Shown here: piece after piece, positions 12,901-22,270 of the stretch
How positions within the stretch are numbered: position 1 is the stretch's first letter
Layout of the letters: every line of letters begins with the position of its first letter
Notes under the pieces: generated by a model
The model's input: only the letters and a program-made list of their open reading frames with translations
Database searches by the model: none
Told to the model about the DNA's origin: nothing
Translations under genes and position numbers: made by a program
NCBI GenBank assembly: GCA_948146395.1
Contig: OX411552.1
Location: forward strand, 8,194,186 to 8,258,185
DNA: 64,000 nucleotides
Direction: 5' to 3'
Source: Fragum whitleyi
Lineage: Eukaryota; Mollusca; Bivalvia; Cardiida; Cardiidae

Positions 12901-15900
12901 TTGGCACAAAATCCAATCGTAACCTATGACAAGGGACCAGACAAAGTTGTGGTAAGTCTTCGTTTGTTTGTATTGGATTAAAACGCCACATTCAACATTA
13001 TTGCAGGTATATCGTGGTCGCTGTTGAACCCACCAACAGTATCCTGTCGTAAATCACTCTACAGTTAAGAAAGTCATGAAAGTGACACCCATTCCAATCA
13101 AAATCATTTTTAATCACTCAGTCAGCGCTTCATTCATCATTCCAAACACTCACTCAAACCATTCACAAACGCCTTTAAGTAACTAAAAGATAAGATCAAC
13201 AAGTACTTTCAAAATAAAAATTGGTATAAAAATCCACCCTTTCACTGACATGATAGAATTTTATAAGCGTATTACGCGTTCGAGAGGACACACATTGCTA
13301 GTTATGGAACTTCTATGCATATTTTATTTAAAGGGAGGTAATTAATATCCCTTATTTTGTTCATCTTGAAAAGATGAGTAAAATTATAGATATTGGGTTA
13401 CCTCCCTTTAATTTCACTGAAATCTCGCTCCACATACTCATTCAATTTCATTCCAAAATCATTCAGCTTGTCAATTTCGCGACGTTATTAACTGTAGTGC
13501 AACAACAACATTTCATTCGGCCCACCAACAACTCATCCCACTTAAGCATATTACTTATCATACACATGTATGCCTGTTTGTGATAGACAAGTGACTAGAG
13601 TCACATTGACTTTCTTCGTTTCGGATTCAAATCGACCGAGTCGGGGTTTTAACTTAAGACACCATTTTTGGCAGACAAACGCGTTACCGTCTGTGCTAGC
13701 CGGGCCCAGCTTGTGGCAGTTGTTATGTATTGTGGCAAATTTCTGCAATGAAATAGGTGAGATAAGTGGGGTATTTGGCATTCACTTCTATCATAACCAT
13801 TCTTAATCGCATATTCAGAGTCCCATTAAATGCATTTAAAACACTCACTGCAATCACTGAAAACCCCTCCGAAATTTTTGCCAAGATGCCCAAGTATAGT
13901 TCAAAACGATTACCATTCCATTCAATTCGATCAATTCATTGCACAATCGCGTTGAAAAAATTGTTACGCTGAGTGAGCGGTTGAAAATGGTTGTCAATGT
14001 CATTTGACAAGATAGATGATTTGGGATGATTTCGGAATGAAAAGGAATGAATGTGTGGAGCGAGTTTGTAGCGACATTCAAGGTAAGTAATCCAATATCG
14101 CTAATTTTGTTCAAAATGAACAAAATATGCAATATTTATTACCTGCCTTTAATACATTATACGTACTATTCTGTTTGTGTGTCGCCGTGAACCCATCAGA
14201 CACATAAAAATCTACACCAGCAAATAAAGTCGTAGAATAACTTGATCGGTTTGGATAAAATATTGATCGTCTTGAACCATTTTGAAATGTTTTTGGTGCG
14301 TTTTTGATCGATTTTAGTGAGTGTTTGGAATGAATGAATGGAGCACTGAGTGAATGTTTTAAAATAATTTTGAACGGAATGACTGTCATTTTCACAATGT
14401 TTTTTAACTGTAACTGTATGTATTTCTACCATTATAACTACATTTCAGCCGGTAACTGTCGATATTCACGCGGACGATGTGATGATAGGTTCAGACATGG
14501 TAATTGACGTGGAGGTCAAGAATCAAGACTACGTACCACATACGATTGCTAAAGGGACAGTTAAGCTGACCCCACAGATTTACACCGGGGACACAGGGGA
14601 CACGTTCAAGACCGTGACATTTGATAAAGATATGCCTCTTACACTGGCTCCTGGACAATGTATGTTTATCTTGATTGACAGCCTTTTTAAGAAAAGAAAG
14701 CATTACTATATAGTTAGGGAAACGGTAAAATTGATATGATTTTGGAATGCATTTGGAATGAAATTGCATGCGTTTAAATATGTACCACTTAAATTTGTAT
14801 GTTTCCTTCAACGAAGAAAATTGAAAGATAAAGAAAAGCTTTATTCAAGATGTTGTACGAGATTTTGGTGACACAACTACTACTTTATATCCAAAAAACA
14901 AATTTACAATCTCTATGTGTATCTGTAGCACTTAAATCTCTATGTATCTTTCAGCAAAGAAATTTGAAAGAGTGATTGTTGGTGTGAGAGAGTATTTCAA
15001 ACACCTCCTAGAAGAGAACAAAGTACAAATTCACGCTCAGATGCACATGGATGTTGGTTCAAACAAGGAAAAACGCTTGGAAGCCGATTACGAGTTCGAG
15101 TTCGACAAACCAGAGCTTGAGATAACCGTATGTACTTAGTTTTCTGTTATAAACTACCATATTTTTTCTTATAAGAGCACTCTGTCTTAGAATAGCCGCC
15201 TTCACCATTTATGAAATTATACCACTTTCGCGTTGATTTGTGCACGAATAAAGTCTATTGGAGGAATATTTATATGCAAAAGGTAAATTCCATGGGCGGA
15301 GCTCGAAGATTATTCTTTGTATATAACTCATCCCCATCAAACTTTATTCATTTACACATCAACGCGAAAATGAAATTATAGCCATAGAGGATATTAAATG
15401 AGTGGTCATTGAATACTGAATTTATTAAACGAGTCATCTTAAACAGATAAAAACGAGGCTGCGCCGAGTTTTTATCTGTTTTAGATGACGAGTTTAATAA
15501 GATCTGTATTTTATGAGCACAAATGTTATATTCTGTTTATAATATCGACAAAATGCTTGAAATTCAACGTTTCAATTTTCCGCAAAACTTATAACGCCGT
15601 TTAAAAATGAAGTCACATAACATTGAATATGACGCCGTTTTCGCGTTTGCAAATTAGCGTTGCTATTCGCTCTGAGCTCATTTGCATAGTTATTCCACTA
15701 GTGTAATAACACCCGTGTAATATCAAAAATATTCAACGAGGTCATTTCACTCCGGCGACGTAGTTCATATTATAAAATCGTATCCATCATGACACGATCA
15801 CAAACCTTTAATTAGTTACATTATCCTTTTCTAGATGATAGTTAAATTTATCAAAGCATTTTTTCTGGATGTAAAGTTAATGAACAAATATTGATATTGA

Positions 15901-18718
15901 CGATTGAAGAATTTCACAGAAAGCAAAGAGCGCCATATAGCACGTGGGTTATATGACGTCAAAAGCATCGACGTTCCCGTTGAAGATGACCTTGGGTTTA
16001 TGACCTTGGGTTTAAATGGATGGGCGGAACTACCTCTGTACACAGAAAAACACTTAAAATATGAATTTTATTGGGAATAAAGTCATGTGTACGAGTTCTT
16101 CTTATTTCATATATGCGCTTAAGACATCGTTTTCTAATAAATATTTACTTTTGGAAAACATTGTTCAGTGGTTTAACAATAGTTGAATTTCAAGCATTGT
16201 TCGAGTCCATTTCCCTTTTTTTAAAACTTTTTTTCCTTTAAACAACCATTTAAATCTAAAATAAAAGCAGGAAAGTGAAAAAAGAAAATGTATCTTTTGC
16301 CCCCTAAAATGAATACTAAATAGAAAAATCCCTGTCCATATTTTGTACTGTTCACACACAAAAAAACTTCTTTAATGATTTTCGTTGGTTTATCGAGAAA
16401 TGAAGGTATTTTATCACTTGATAATCTCGGCGCTAAACCAATGAAATTATAAAAAAATTATACCCTGTTTTCGTTAATTTCACTTTATTTGACATTGTTT
16501 GAGTCGGGCCCAATAAACAAATGAGCCTGTGCGTGAGATTTCCAACAATTTCAAATATGCACAAAGGAACGACCCTGACCAGCCTGTGTATCCGCAAAGT
16601 CTGGCCAGATTCTTGACAATGGGTTTTACAGATAGATAAGGTCTTAAATTATCTATAGCCCATTTGGTTACTCTTCATCAACAGTTTGTGGTTGTCTGTG
16701 CTGCTCAATGTTTACACCTCACCTCGTCTCAGATTGCTGGCAATGTCACGCATAGGCTCAAATCACAATGACGTCATGGTGATGTTGCCTGATAATTATG
16801 GGGAAAATGACGCGCTCTAAGAAAATTTGTCAACAAATTTTCAAATTAATCTCGTTTTTTAATTGATAAATAGAATAATTTTTTGCAGTCGATTATAAGC
16901 GATTGATCTTCATATCGATAACAACTAATACTGTATTTCACTTTAGGTTTTACCATCCGTAAAACATATCTCTTTGTTGTTCACTCAGCGAAAGATAAAT
17001 CGTTCTTATATTGAAACAAAAAACTCCTCTACATCTAATACTTAAGGTAGTAGACCCGTAATAATTCCACAATGTTTGGGAAGTAATGAACTTTAACTTT
17101 AATTAGGAAACCTCGGTCAACATTGTGAAAGTTTATGAGTTCCGAAATGTTGTGGAACTATTACGGGTTCACTACCTTAAGGTAATTTTGCCCATTTTAT
17201 TTCAGGGTCCACCCTCAATAAAGAAGGGCGAAGAAGCTGAGTTTACAATTACGTTTGACAACCCGCTGTCTGAACCGCTAGTTGGCTGTAAACTTAGTGT
17301 ACAAGGTGGCAGCTTTGTTGACATCAATGATTTTAAAACAGGGATGTAAGTACATTGACATCTAATGATTTACCATAACTGATCACACAAGTAGCTTTGT
17401 TTGTATGTTATGAGACACCTAATGATATACTATTATACCTCAAAGAATATTCTTTAATTTTCATTAGCCGATGCTGAACTGACAAACATTGATATCTACG
17501 GCCACTCCGGTAAAATTCCTTTTATTCTTTTAAAGCTCCTCTTTCACAGTTCTTCATAGAAAAAATACAGAACTGGTTCTTAGATTTGGAAATTTGTTAT
17601 TTTGCCGATGTTTAAGAATCGCACATGGGTATGTCACTGAAAACAACTCACTTAAAAAAATGTAGCTTGTTTCAAGGTCAGTGACGGAACCAGTATATAT
17701 TATCCAGTCTATAAAAAACAAAATTGTTATTTTTCATGGTTAATAATTCACTTTTATACACTGATAATGACTTCAATGTACCTGAGATATCGCAAAAGGA
17801 TTAAACTGGAAATGGTCGTTTTTTGGTATCAAAAAGGAAAAAAATCCCTTAGTGTGAGCTTTTAAGAGGGAAGAAAAAAGTATTAACAATTAAAAAAAAG
17901 GCGCGTCGGAGGTTTGAACTCATAGAAGAATAATTGTAAGTGCGCATCTTTACCGACTGAGCTATTATTTCTTGCTCTTACTCTCAAGTTAAATTGTGCA
18001 TTTATTAATAAATGACTAACGATTAATGCAACAAGAACTCGGAAATCTTCCAAAGATATATGGAATAAGCATTGAGTCTCATGCGAAATAAGCCAAATAA
18101 TACATGTAAACAAATCTTGAAATGACACTTATTCCGATCAAAATCATTCTTAATCATTCACACAGTGCTCCATTCATTCATTCCAAACACTCACTGAAAT
18201 CAATCAAAAACGCTCCAAAAATCATTAGAAAACATTTCGAAAATGTTCAAGACGACTATCAATCAGTTCATATGGATCAAATTAATCTACGATTTTATTG
18301 GCTGGTGTCGATTTTGGAGTGTCTGAATGGCACATGTAGACACACAAAAAGAAAAAAAAAAATACGTTTATCTTATTAAAGGGAGGTAATCAATATCACA
18401 ATTTTGTTCATCTTTAACAAAATTAGCGATATTTGATTACCCTCCTTCAACTTCAATCAAAACTCACTGCTTTCGCTAATTCAATTTCATTCCAAAATCA
18501 TTCCAATACAATTCATCTTGTTTAATTTCGCAATGTTCTAAACTTTAATTGTTTAATTTTACAATATTTTCAGCACTGTTGAACCTAACGGTCATTTTGA
18601 ATTCAAGCAGAAGGTCAAATGTACGGGCAAAATGAAACATAATGCCGAACTCGTATTTGAAGTGGACACTGACAAGATCTGGGATATGAAAGGGGAGACC
18701 GTCATAAATATAAACTAA
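859..18718 (+). CDS. Transglutaminase gene A (5'-partial, 13 exons in window)
   Basis: Calcium-dependent protein-glutamine gamma-glutamyltransferase, which forms Gln-Lys isopeptide cross-links. Thirteen exons with GT/AG borders join in one frame (1821 nt, 606 codons plus TAA). Numbering from the first codon in the window, catalytic Cys is 168 (GQCWVF), His 226 (HVWNE) and Asp 249 ([11 protein letters not shown]). The spacings of 58 and 23 equal those of human TG2 (277/335/358). The transition-state Trp lies in GNWSGNY, the Ca2+ ligands in EVNGD, and the acidic EGSKEER follows. Two C-terminal beta-barrels (exons 10-11 and 12-13) complete the family architecture. The first exons (start codon, N-terminal sandwich) lie left of the window. 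No signal peptide can be judged. Invertebrate relatives act in haemolymph clotting and matrix cross-linking; the role here is unknown. It lies about 16.8 kb upstream of paralogue B on the same strand. Confidence 0.95.
1652..1764 (+). CDS. Gene A exon 2
   Basis: It completes the split Asp codon (G|AT) and encodes [19 protein letters not shown] and then ASWVFGQ, the start of the TGase core. The length of 113 nt equals gene B exon 6. Donor CAG|GTCTGT. Confidence 0.93.
2038..2102. repeat. Perfect-type hairpin, 30-nt arms
   Basis: GTGAGTGATCAAAGGTCAAT...TCTATA and its inverse with one mismatch. Related worn hairpins occur at 4044-4110 and 54042-54106. Confidence 0.9.
2522..2893 (+). mobile_element. 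MITE-1 copy, central hairpin lost
   Basis: Left ACATCGCGAAATTGCCATTC and right CTTGTCAATTTCATGATTTC. Confidence 0.75.
3205..3366. mobile_element. MITE-6 remnant next to gene A exon 3 acceptor
   Basis: AATTTCACAGAAAGGTAGTT and CCAGATGGTCCTATTTCGAG, ending GTGACGGATCATA, 8-10 nt before the exon. Confidence 0.7.
3375..3485 (+). CDS. Gene A exon 3
   Basis: It encodes 37 residues from [17 protein letters not shown] to RVCRILAAM, the helical segment before the active site. The length of 111 nt equals gene B exon 7. Its acceptor lies within about 12 nt of the end of a MITE-6 remnant. Confidence 0.93.
4383..4835. mobile_element. 453-bp insertion with 15-bp flanking direct repeat
   Basis: TATGATAGACAGTAA flanks both sides (4368-4382 and 4836-4850). 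Ends are weakly inverted (GGGGAAATTCAAATGG against the reverse complement GGGTAAGTTCATATCGG). No coding content. The class is unknown. It ends 46 nt before exon 4 of gene A. Confidence 0.6.
4882..5056 (+). CDS. Gene A exon 4 (active-site cysteine)
   Basis: It encodes [16 protein letters not shown] (Trp equivalent of TG2 W241) through AWIGS to [15 protein letters not shown], which carries the nucleophilic Cys. The donor G|GTCAGC is followed 8 nt later by the first arm of a long palindrome. Confidence 0.96.
5065..5189. repeat. Long near-perfect palindrome (MITE-7) after active-site exon donor
   Basis: Arms of about 58 nt: TCAGGATGACAAAACGGTGC ... ACCCCGCTTTGCAC, and the inverse at 5131-5189. 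Centre TGCACGTGCA. Confidence 0.95.
5438..5590. repeat. Palindromic element (family 9)
   Basis: GAAGAGAGTATTTGTTTATC and TTAACATATACTCTCTTAG, with inner GAGGTATGAAACTAAAAACC/GGTTTTTAGCTTCATACCTC. Relatives at 44155-44290 and 57700-57770. Confidence 0.8.
5635..5888. mobile_element. MITE-6 copy
   Basis: ACGTCACGCGAAAAAAGACC and the inverted GGTCCCTTTTCGCATGACG, with the internal AAGTGTCGACCCCAGTCAGA. Confidence 0.75.
6015..6454 (+). mobile_element. MITE-1, full copy
   Basis: Ends ACAGTTAGTTACATCGTG and ATGTTGTTAACTGT with TA on both sides. Central inverted repeat GCAAATTTTGTTCATCC/TGAACAAAATTTTCG. Confidence 0.9.
6684..6805. mobile_element. MITE-2 (palindromic), internally deleted
   Basis: AGTGGACCCGTAATAATTCC and the inverted GGAACTATTACGGCTCCACT, about 120 nt against about 165 for full copies. 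Confidence 0.85.
7318..7408 (+). mobile_element. MITE-1 right-end fragment
   Basis: CTCATCCAATTTCATTC to CTTGTAAATTTCACGATGTT. It ends about 25 nt before exon 5 of gene A. Confidence 0.65.
7434..7569 (+). CDS. Gene A exon 5
   Basis: It encodes [20 protein letters not shown], the conserved strand-turn after the active-site helix, and then a divergent acidic loop. It ends two bases into a Trp codon. A fragment of MITE-1 ends about 25 nt upstream. Confidence 0.95.
7612..7672 (+). mobile_element. MITE-1 left-end fragment
   Basis: ACAGAAAGTAACATCGTG and AAATCGCTCACTCAGTGCTC, starting about 43 nt after exon 5 of gene A. Confidence 0.65.
7676..7765 (+). mobile_element. SINE family 1 head fragment
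   Basis: Promoter-like head with CCGCCGTCATAGAGCGTCGG and GGGTTCGATTGCCGACGG. The A box is partly deleted and the body is lost. Confidence 0.65.
7762..8105. mobile_element. MITE-3 fragment
   Basis: GGGTCTCTGCAAATGATAAG through ATTGCATGGTCATTTTTGT to CACGTTTACTCTCGTAAAAC. The foldback head is missing on the left. Confidence 0.75.
8117..8217 (+). repeat. 46-bp tandem triplication of acceptor and start of gene A exon 6
   Basis: AAATTTCAG|GAACTTCCATG recurs at 8117, 8163 and 8209 with period 46. Each copy has an AG acceptor and the HVWNE codons. The first two copies lead to TGA in the following copy if used. Confidence 0.95.
8218..8321 (+). CDS. Gene A exon 6 (catalytic His and Asp)
   Basis: It encodes [10 protein letters not shown] and [14 protein letters not shown], so it holds the catalytic His and Asp. 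The length of 104 nt equals gene B exon 10. The acceptor chosen is the third of three tandem copies; only it keeps the frame open. Confidence 0.95.
8322..9099. other. Gene A intron 6, no recognised feature
   Basis: AT-rich unique-looking sequence before the SINE. No coding or repeat match within the window was seen. Confidence 0.5.
9114..9390 (-). mobile_element. tRNA-headed SINE (family 1), minus strand
   Basis: Flanked by a perfect 14-bp target duplication TGCAAATATAACGA (9100-9113 and 9391-9404). On the reverse strand the head carries an A box (TAGCGCAGTTGGTAGCG) and a B box (AGGTTCGATCG), followed by a conserved body and tail. Confidence 0.88.
9481..9643 (+). CDS. Gene A exon 7 (Ca2+-site Asn/Asp)
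   Basis: It encodes [16 protein letters not shown] and [19 protein letters not shown] corresponds to TG2 Asn398/Asp400 of the calcium site. Acceptor GTGACAG and donor GC|GTAAGT. Confidence 0.95.
9644..10600. other. Gene A intron 7, left part, nothing recognised
   Basis: Short open frames only, none with family features or splice logic. Confidence 0.5.
10611..10703. repeat. Palindrome with 43-nt arms
   Basis: CCATCTCCGCTAGCCAAGGG...GCCCACT and its inverse around a 7-nt loop. In intron 7 of gene A. Confidence 0.92.
10840..10998 (+). mobile_element. SINE family 1 body fragment
   Basis: It matches the body (AACTGGAGGCTAGGAAA, ATACCAG, GTTAGGTGCTC) to the tail AAACCTAATTCAAACAAAC. The head is missing. 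Confidence 0.75.
10999..11537. other. Gene A intron 7, right part
   Basis: A 110-codon open frame at 11071-11403 is Arg/Cys-rich low complexity (GTTGTTGTCGTCGTCG). I see no support for a gene. Confidence 0.5.
11538..11662 (+). CDS. Gene A exon 8
   Basis: It encodes [18 protein letters not shown] and then LTNFYKYAE, the TGase 'VGKKIST...TYKYPEG' segment at the end of the core. The acceptor is GATAG. It has a shorter middle loop than gene B exon 12 (125 against 143 nt). Confidence 0.92.
11681..12275. mobile_element. MITE-3 copy with foldback head
   Basis: Inverted repeat 11681-11818 (GTTAACATTTGCAGAAACCC and GGGTCTCTGCAAATGTTA), then a body shared with 7762 and 19728 (GCATCATCACTTTTGTTTAT). 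Confidence 0.75.
12645..12785. mobile_element. MITE-4 fragment, inverted
   Basis: Hairpin part ATTTATTAAACTCGTCATCT and GATGACTCGTTTATTGAATT. Confidence 0.65.
12860..12951 (+). CDS. Gene A exon 9
   Basis: It encodes [19 protein letters not shown], continuing the Ca2+-binding acidic motif (YKYAEGSKEER), and then a linker to the first barrel. Acceptor TTTTAAG and donor GTG|GTAAGT. Confidence 0.92.
12972..13045 (-). mobile_element. SINE family 1 tail fragment
   Basis: Short, degenerate reverse-strand match (AACGCCACATTCAACATTAT, ATATCGTGGTCGCTG) just after exon 9 of gene A. Confidence 0.5.
13070..13496 (+). mobile_element. MITE-1, full copy
   Basis: Ends TACAGTTAAGAAAGTCATG and CGACGTTATTAACTGTA. 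Centre GGGAGGTAATTAATATCCC. Confidence 0.85.
13775..13994. mobile_element. MITE-1 foldback of two left halves
   Basis: A forward left half (ACCATTCTTAATCGCATAT) is joined to a reverse left half (GCTGAGTGAGCGGTTGAAAA), leaving no right half. Confidence 0.65.
13998..14412 (-). mobile_element. MITE-1, reverse copy
   Basis: Begins CATTTGACAAGATAGATG and ends TTCACAATGTTTTTTAACTG. Centre CGCTAATTTTGTTCA with a GAACAAAATATGC arm. It ends 36 nt before exon 10 of gene A. Confidence 0.8.
14449..14659 (+). CDS. Gene A exon 10 (beta-barrel 1)
   Basis: It encodes [20 protein letters not shown] and onward to MPLTLAPGQ, an immunoglobulin-like TGase C-terminal barrel. A MITE-1 copy ends 36 nt upstream of its acceptor. 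Confidence 0.92.
14706..14770 (-). mobile_element. MITE-1 end fragment
   Basis: TTAGGGAAACGGTAAAATTG and TTTGGAATGAAATTGCATG, 46 nt after exon 10 of gene A. Confidence 0.55.
14955..15127 (+). CDS. Gene A exon 11 (end of barrel 1)
   Basis: It encodes [20 protein letters not shown] and later [14 protein letters not shown], closing barrel 1 and entering barrel 2. Acceptor TTTCAG and donor ACC|GTATGT. Confidence 0.9.
15384..15778. mobile_element. MITE-4 copy
   Basis: About 390 nt shared with 24727-25128, including a hairpin AACAGATAAAAACGAGGC/GCCGAGTTTTTATCTGTT and GCGTTGCTATTCGCTCTGAG. Confidence 0.82.
15779..16494. other. Gene A intron 11, nothing recognised
   Basis: AT-rich; no feature beyond flanking MITE-4 and family 5. 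Confidence 0.5.
16495..16815. repeat. Dispersed repeat family 5
   Basis: AATAAACAAATGAGCCTGTG, CTGACCAGCCTGTGTATCCG and the later body recur at 63660-63965. Confidence 0.75.
17042..17180. mobile_element. MITE-2 copy upstream of gene A exon 12
   Basis: TTAAGGTAGTAGACCCGTAA to GGGTTCACTACCTTAA. It ends 25 nt before the exon. Confidence 0.9.
17206..17345 (+). CDS. Gene A exon 12 (beta-barrel 2)
   Basis: It encodes [20 protein letters not shown] and [13 protein letters not shown], matching the last TGase barrel ('NPL...L.GC...VEG'). Its acceptor lies 25 nt after a MITE-2 copy. Confidence 0.93.
17890..17978 (-). mobile_element. tRNA-like SINE remnant
   Basis: The reverse strand shows TAGCTCAGTCGGTAAAG (A box) and GAGTTCAAACCTCC (B box). 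Not a clean cloverleaf. Confidence 0.45.
18115..18548 (+). mobile_element. MITE-1 copy, worn ends
   Basis: TTGAAATGACACTTATTCCG to CATCTTGTTTAATTTCGCAA. Centre AGGGAGGTAATCAATATC. It ends about 26 nt before the last exon of gene A. Confidence 0.82.
18574..18718 (+). CDS. Gene A last exon with stop codon
   Basis: It encodes [16 protein letters not shown] and ends VININ-TAA at 18716-18718. The joined frame is exact. A MITE-1 copy ends about 26 nt before the acceptor. Confidence 0.93.
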
Positions 18719-19005
18719 ATGAAAGAATGTCGTCTATGTCAAGTTATGTACAGACTGGTTTTGATGTCAACTTCGAAAATAGCTAGGCAACGTCGGTGGG
18801 ATCGACCTTGTTGTATGATGTCAACATTTGATATTTACGCAATAATTTCTACACAATATTTTTTCAACTTCCTTTCCTTTGGAACATTTAAAATTGTCCA
18901 TTATTATTATAATCCGTCCTTTTGTGATTAATAATCTTTTTTTTTACTTTTTTACTTATATACCAAGTAGTGTGCCATAGTTATTTCACAAAAAATTAAG
19001 ATGAA

Positions 19006-19011
19006 AATAAA
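19006..19011 (+). promoter_or_regulatory. Possible polyadenylation signal of gene A
   Basis: First clear AATAAA after the stop codon, 288 nt downstream and ahead of the MITE-6 copy at 19120. Context only; no transcript evidence. Confidence 0.45.
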
Positions 19012-19119
19012 AAGTCGTGAAGATTTTGATTAATGCCAATGCTAATATTTATAGACGTACATATTCTCTTTAAGTTTCATTGTTTGTGGCGTTAATTTAT
19101 AAAATGTTTATAATATGTG

Positions 19120-19375
19120 ACTCGTCCCGCGAAAAGGGACCATCTGAGAACTCTGTGAAATAAATATTGGAAAAAGAGATTGGGTCAGGCATAGGACAAA
19201 CAGAGGTTGCATTTCAAAAAAATATTTCACAGAAAAGTAGATTTATTATTCTAGATTCATAAAATAAGCAAAGCGCGAACAGATTCGATCCTGGTCAGTC
19301 TGCGCAATCCGCGTAGTCTGACAAGGATCGACACTCAAGGCACTACCCAGATAGTCCCCTTTCGCGTGAAGGTTC
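19120..19375. mobile_element. MITE-6 copy
   Basis: Ends GACTCGTCCCGCGAAAAGGG and CCCCTTTCGCGTGAAGGTTC; the middle CTGGTCAGTCTGCGCAATCC. Confidence 0.8.
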
Positions 19376-19727
19376 ATTATTTTTAATTCACTCGTAATCA
19401 AGGAAAACCTGTCTAAATGCCGTCACTTGGCAGTTTTATCTTTCTAGCCCAGATTATACAAAACAAACGATTGCAGACGAATCCAAATTCATAAGGTTTC
19501 AATCCTAAACTCAAGTAGCGTTCATATTGAAAAGATTCTGCAATATATTGCAAAAATCATTTAGGAAAAAGAGAGAAACTGCAAGTTTCTTTTTTTCCTC
19601 AATGTTTTCCATTTGCATTGCCTTCGGTGTATAAAAAACAGGTTTGTGGAGATATGATAACATAACCAGGTTCAAAGCATCCCATTCCGTATGGAAATTA
19701 CATATTTTTACATGGTTAACTTATGTT

Positions 19728-20195
19728 TTGGAGGGCGTTAACATTTGCAGAGACCCGAAAAATGGTTTAACGCCCGAGTGTGGAGCACCAGGGCGTTTTC
19801 GCATTTTGAGGGTCTCAGCAAATGTAAACGCCCGTAAAACGTGAATTGACGCCAGTATTGCATAATAAAAAAGACTATATTATTTATTCTATACTCATTG
19901 CAAAATGATTCAGATGATCTTTTTAAAACTTGCTCCACACCCACTAATGTACCGGAAAAAATGCGTAATGCATTGCACCATCACTTTTGTTTACACCGAA
20001 TTTACTTGGAAAATTTATGACGTCACAAAATTTAACGCCGGAATAGGATAAAGGCCATTATCTATGTTATAGAAACTAATAAAGTGTGAAGACCGAGGAT
20101 ATAAAGGCCGGAGGTTAACGGAACGTGAATCTACTTATTAGATTAATCTACGTTTTCTCTCGTCAACACCCGGTTTTTTGTACGTTAAAGTATAA
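19728..20195. mobile_element. MITE-3 copy with foldback head
   Basis: GTTAACATTTGCAGAGACCC pairs with GGGTCTCAGCAAATGTAAAC. The body has GCACCATCACTTTTGTTTAC and the end AACGGAACGTGAATCTACTT. Confidence 0.78.
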
Positions 20196-20760
20196 CTAAA
20201 AGACCCCATAGCACAAAATTTATTCAGTAATTCTTCTTAGCTTCTATCAACTATAAATTTGTCTTTCTTGCTCGATACAAATAGTTTTTAGAAAAAACGC
20301 CAAGATAAGTAAGAAAAAACAACTATTAATGCTGGAAAAAAAAAATGGTCATTTTATGCGTTTATCGTCTTAGAAACGAATGAAAATGAATGTTTATAAA
20401 GTAATTGATTCAGATTCATTTACCCGTAATATACCAGACAAAAGTCACATTTGGACAGCAACTATAAATTTGTTTAGCGACAAAATGTCATATCTACATC
20501 ATAGATACTACAGTTCCGCCCTAAACCACGATATATGTTACTTGTTGATGCGTATCACGGAAATTGACAATAATGAATAGAAATCTACATTCAGATTGTA
20601 ATGGGATAGTGTGATCATCTCCAAAAAAATCATTGAAAGCTATCCACGGATGGCCCGATTTTTGTTGTTTCCCTTCATTGTTTCTATATTATTTCTTGTT
20701 CATAAAGTATTTTTCCCAAAAAAATGCACTGACTCATTTTCTCTGCTTTGCATAATACAG

Positions 20761-20925
20761 TTAAGGTAGTGGACCCGTAATAGTTCCGCAACATTTCGGA
20801 ACATATGATCTTTCAGAATGATGACCAAGGATACCTAATGAAAATCATTACGAAACCTTGGTTAACACTGTTAAAGTTCATTACTATTGAGACATTATGA
20901 AACTATTACGGGTCCACTACCTTAA
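20761..20925. mobile_element. MITE-2, full copy
   Basis: 165 nt; TTAAGGTAGTGGACCCGTAA and its inverse. The centre TAATGAAAATCATTA is a palindrome. Confidence 0.92.
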
Positions 20926-20927
20926 AT

Positions 20928-21328
20928 ACATCGTGAAATTGACATTCATCTCGATCAAAATCATTCTTAATCGCTCACTCAGCGCTCCATTCAATCATTC
21001 CAAACACTCACTCAAACCATTCAAAAGCGCTCAAAATGACTAAAAAAATATAAGATCTACAACTACCTTCAAAAATTAATAAAACAAGAACAAAATCGCG
21101 ATTTCACTGATATAATAGAAATTGAAAATGTCTGATAAGTTCTTGAAGAAATAGGAAACTATTTATAGAACTCCTATGCATATTTTACTAAAGGGAAGTA
21201 ATACATATGGCAAATTTTGTTCATCCTGAACAAAATTTACGATATAGGATTACATCCCATTAAATTCACTCAAAACTCGCCCCACACACTCATTCAATTT
21301 CATTCCTAAATCATTCCCATTCCTGATT
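20928..21328 (+). mobile_element. MITE-1, right end truncated, abutting MITE-2
   Basis: ATACATCGTGAAATTGACA follows the MITE-2 terminus directly. The terminal CAGTTA is missing, and the right end stops at CATTCCTAAATCATTCCC. Confidence 0.82.
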
Positions 21329-21380
21329 AAAATACTCTTTTTTTCTAATAATGAGTTCGTACTTCATTACGCAAAATATA

Positions 21381-21420
21381 TGAACAACAACAACAGCAAC
21401 AACAACAACAACAACAACAA
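21381..21420. repeat. (AAC)n microsatellite
   Basis: AACAACAACAGCAAC with one interruption. Confidence 0.95.
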
Positions 21421-21555
21421 ACCTGAGGCAAAGGAGGGCCAAGAATCGCTCCCCTGGAATTTCCGTAAGAAAATCGGTAGCAACATAAAATTGCTCTGAG
21501 AAAACTATCTGAAAATGAAAATTTTAAACAACAGGCCAAAGTCACTGTAAATGGT

Positions 21556-22270
21556 CCAAAAAAGTGTATACCTGAATGAAAGACAATCATCTACCAACAA
21601 TTATTATTATTTTTATGAAATCCTAAACCCTATTATTCTAAATTTAAGAAAGTAGGTCAAAAGTCATGCTCAGGGTCAAAGGATATACAGGATGTAAGGA
21701 TGAGTGACAATAATCATCAAACTCTTATAAATAGCAGAATATAGTTCTAGATCATATAATTCAATAATTGATTAATTTACTTCACTATAAAGTATGTCAA
21801 AGGTGGAGATCTGGGTCAAACATTTAACAAGATGTCAGAATTAATACAATCAAGACAATGATTAGCTTACTTTTATTATAAGCTTTAATAATACAGTTCT
21901 ATACCATATAGATCTAATTGAATATTCCAGAAAGTAAGTCAAAGGTCAATGTCAAAGTCAAGAGTTCAATATGATACATAAAAGATAATCTTCTATCAAC
22001 CTCTATCATTCATTTTATACATGCCCTGACCTAATAATTCAATTTTGAAGAAATAGGGTCAAGGTCAGGGTCAGGGTCAAGGGTTCTACAGGGTGCCAGA
22101 ATTAAAGACAATCATCTACCAACACTTAAAAGTAAAAAAGTAAAAAAAATATGGATCTTGGCCTCATAGTTCAATAATTAAGAAAGTAGGCTAATGGTCC
22201 AAATCGGAGTCAAAAATTCAACGTGATACCAAAAATCAAAGACAACCATTTACCAACCTTTATTACATTC
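21556..22270. repeat. Degenerate ~140-bp satellite, block 1
   Basis: Diverged monomers sharing AGAAAGTAGGTCAAAGGTCA, AGACAATCATCTACCAAC and CCTAATAATTCAATA. Further blocks at 23096-23390, 24490-24725 and 25128-25225 are separated by inserted elements. Confidence 0.85.
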